A DNA stretch of 5,669 bases from Marinosulfonomonas sp. (GTDB lineage: Bacteria > Pseudomonadota > Alphaproteobacteria > Rhodobacterales > Rhodobacteraceae), in NCBI GenBank assembly GCA_002732995.1, contig NVTS01000114.1, positions 1-5,669 of the forward strand. Direction: 5' to 3'. Position 1 is the stretch's first letter; each line of letters opens with the position of its first letter. The translations under genes were made by a program, and so were the position numbers. The notes below the pieces were generated by a model that saw only the letters and a program-made list of their open reading frames with translations, searched no databases and was not told the DNA's origin. Shown here in pieces: positions 4,236 to 5,669 of the stretch.

Positions 4236-5669
4236 TTTGCTTCTTCCCTTCTTTATCATAGAATACCGGATCAACGATTTTGGCAGGGATCAAAGTGCCA
4301 TCTGTACGGCCAAAATTGATCACCTCATCCATCCGCTCCGGCCCGTGCAGCACCAGCCCCATGGCAATGCCACGCTTCAAAGTTGGCGAATGATAACTCG
4401 ACGTCACCCGCCCCTGCATGTTGCGTTGCCCGTTGGCATTCATCCCGTCCGCCAGCGCATAGGCCCCGTCGGGCAGCACCGATCCATCCACGGTTTCCAG
4501 CCCGACCAACTGCCAACGATCCGCCCTGGCCATGAACGGCCTTTGCTGCGCCCGCTTGCCCAGAAAATCATCCTTTTTCTTCGAGATCGCCCATGACAAC
4601 CCCAGATCCTGCGGGATCACCGTGCCGTCGGTTTCATCGCCGATCATGATGAACCCCTTCTCGGCCCGCATGATGTGCAATGCTTCGGTGCCATAGGCCA
4701 TCGCGCCGAACTCAGCGCCTGTTTCCAATAGCTTATCCCAAAATGCACGGCCTTGCGAGGCCGGAACCGCGATCTCGTAACTCAACTCGCCCGAGAACGA
4801 AATCCGGTAAACCCGTGCCTCAAACCCGCCAATGGTGCCGTCGGCCCGGCCCATAAATGTCAGCGCCTCTTTGGACAGATCCATACCGCCGAGTTTCTGC
4901 AGAACCTTGCGCGCATTCGGCCCGACCACGGCCACTTGGGCAAACTGCTCGGTCACATTGGCGACGTAAACCTTCCAGTCCCACCACTCGGTTTGCAGCC
5001 ATTCCTCCATCCACGCATGGATGGTGTCGGCCCCGCCCGATGTGGTGTGGCACAGGAAGGTGTCGTCATCAATCCGCGCCACCACGCCGTCATCCATCAG
5101 AAAGCCGTTTTCCGAACACATCAGCCCGTAACGGCACCACCCCGGTTTCAGATTCGACATCATATTGGTATAGAGCATGTCCAGAAACCTGCCCGCATCC
5201 GGCCCCTTGACGATCAGCTTGCCAAGGGTGGATGCGTCAAGCAAACCAAGAGCTTGGCGGGTGTTGTTGACCTCGCGCGCCACTGCCTCCTCATGGCTCT
5301 CGCCGCCACGTGGATAGCAATAGGGCCGCCGCCACTGGCCGACAGGCTCCATATAGGCGCCATGCTCTTCGTGCCATGCGTGCATCGGCGAGCGGCGCAA
5401 GGGTTGGAAGATTTCGCCCCGTGCCTCGCCGGCAATCGCCCCCATGCTGATCGGTGTATAGGGCGGACGGAACGTGGTGGTGCCGGTGGCGGGGATCGCT
5501 TGACTCAAAGCATCAGAAAGCACTGCCAAGCCATTGATATTGCTCATCTTGCCCTGATCGGTGGCCATGCCAAGGGTGGTGTAGCGCTTGGTGTGCTCGA
5601 CGCTCTCGTAGCCCTCTTGGGCGGCCAGTTGCACGTCGGACACCTTGACGTCATTCTGGAAATCCAGCC
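4228..5669 (-). CDS. soxA: Sarcosine oxidase alpha subunit, C-terminal half (partial)
   Basis: The large subunit of heterotetrameric sarcosine oxidase, which carries the tetrahydrofolate site that accepts the one-carbon unit. Only the last 479 residues of an expected roughly 1000 are in the window. The frame stays open to the right edge (LDFQNDVKVSDVQLA), so the GTG at 5643 is an internal valine codon, not a start. The missing N-terminal half should hold the NAD-binding part. Visible in order are the linker VEHTKRYTTLGMATDQGK (5550-5600); the aminomethyltransferase (GcvT-like) domain with LGLLDASTLGKLIVKGPDA (5205-5260) and SFSGELSYEI (4770-4800); GDETDGTVIPQDLGL (4600-4650); and the C-terminal barrel with GRVTSSYHSPTLKRGIAMGL (4350-4410). 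It ends YDKEGKKQNV. It overlaps soxG by 8 nt. The glycine cleavage T-protein shares this fold, but the linker and the soxG neighbour identify soxA. Confidence 0.96.
   Translation of the reverse strand, partial: LDFQNDVKVSDVQLAAQEGYESVEHTKRYTTLGMATDQGKMSNINGLAVLSDALSQAIPATGTTTFRPPYTPISMGAIAGEARGEIFQPLRRSPMHAWHEEHGAYMEPVGQWRRPYCYPRGGESHEEAVAREVNNTRQALGLLDASTLGKLIVKGPDAGRFLDMLYTNMMSNLKPGWCRYGLMCSENGFLMDDGVVARIDDDTFLCHTTSGGADTIHAWMEEWLQTEWWDWKVYVANVTEQFAQVAVVGPNARKVLQKLGGMDLSKEALTFMGRADGTIGGFEARVYRISFSGELSYEIAVPASQGRAFWDKLLETGAEFGAMAYGTEALHIMRAEKGFIMIGDETDGTVIPQDLGLSWAISKKKDDFLGKRAQQRPFMARADRWQLVGLETVDGSVLPDGAYALADGMNANGQRNMQGRVTSSYHSPTLKRGIAMGLVLHGPERMDEVINFGRTDGTLIPAKIVDPVFYDKEGKKQNV

Noticed and set aside
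2201..5669. A functional oxidative-stress cluster joining sarcosine oxidase (H2O2 producer) with superoxide dismutase
   Set aside because: The genes are separate transcription units split by a 330-bp gap, a hairpin and an unrelated gene, and no catalase or peroxidase is present; the proximity alone does not support a shared system.

Overview
The window looks like chromosomal or large-replicon DNA from an alphaproteobacterium, most likely a member of the Rhodobacteraceae (Roseobacter group). The evidence is the heterotetrameric sarcosine oxidase genes, the style of the Fe-type superoxide dismutase, the moderately GC-rich codon use and a Rhodobacteraceae-type IS256-family transposase. This placement comes from family recognition by eye, not from a search.

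Layout from left to right. Bases 1 to about 66 hold a minus-strand scrap of an IS3-type transposase OrfB. It abuts a complete but dead IS256-family element (71-1389, 21-bp imperfect terminal inverted repeats). The transposase of that element carries a stop codon and two frameshifts but keeps its DDE residues. A gene-free stretch follows (1390-1745), ending in an 11-bp tandem repeat array (1688-1729). All remaining genes are on the minus strand. In their order of transcription (right to left) they are soxA (sarcosine oxidase alpha, C-terminal half only, running off the right edge), soxG (gamma subunit, overlapping soxA by 8 nt), a small secreted protein of unknown function, sodB (Fe-type superoxide dismutase) and a DUF302 protein.

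soxA and soxG form the end of a sox operon that oxidises sarcosine to glycine, passing the one-carbon unit to tetrahydrofolate and releasing H2O2. sodB and the DUF302 gene are 68 nt apart and may be co-transcribed; a bulged hairpin lies between them. The secreted protein gene appears to be its own unit, ending in a hairpin that starts at its stop codon.

The most interesting structure is not a gene. Two unrelated short arrays with the same architecture each sit 12-16 nt downstream of a minus-strand stop codon (soxG and DUF302). Each has an 11-bp period, about four copies and a palindromic core (CATATG or CATG). In the soxG array a 7-bp core is conserved while the 4-bp spacers vary, which looks like selection on the core rather than simple slippage. 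I did not find a novel multi-gene system.
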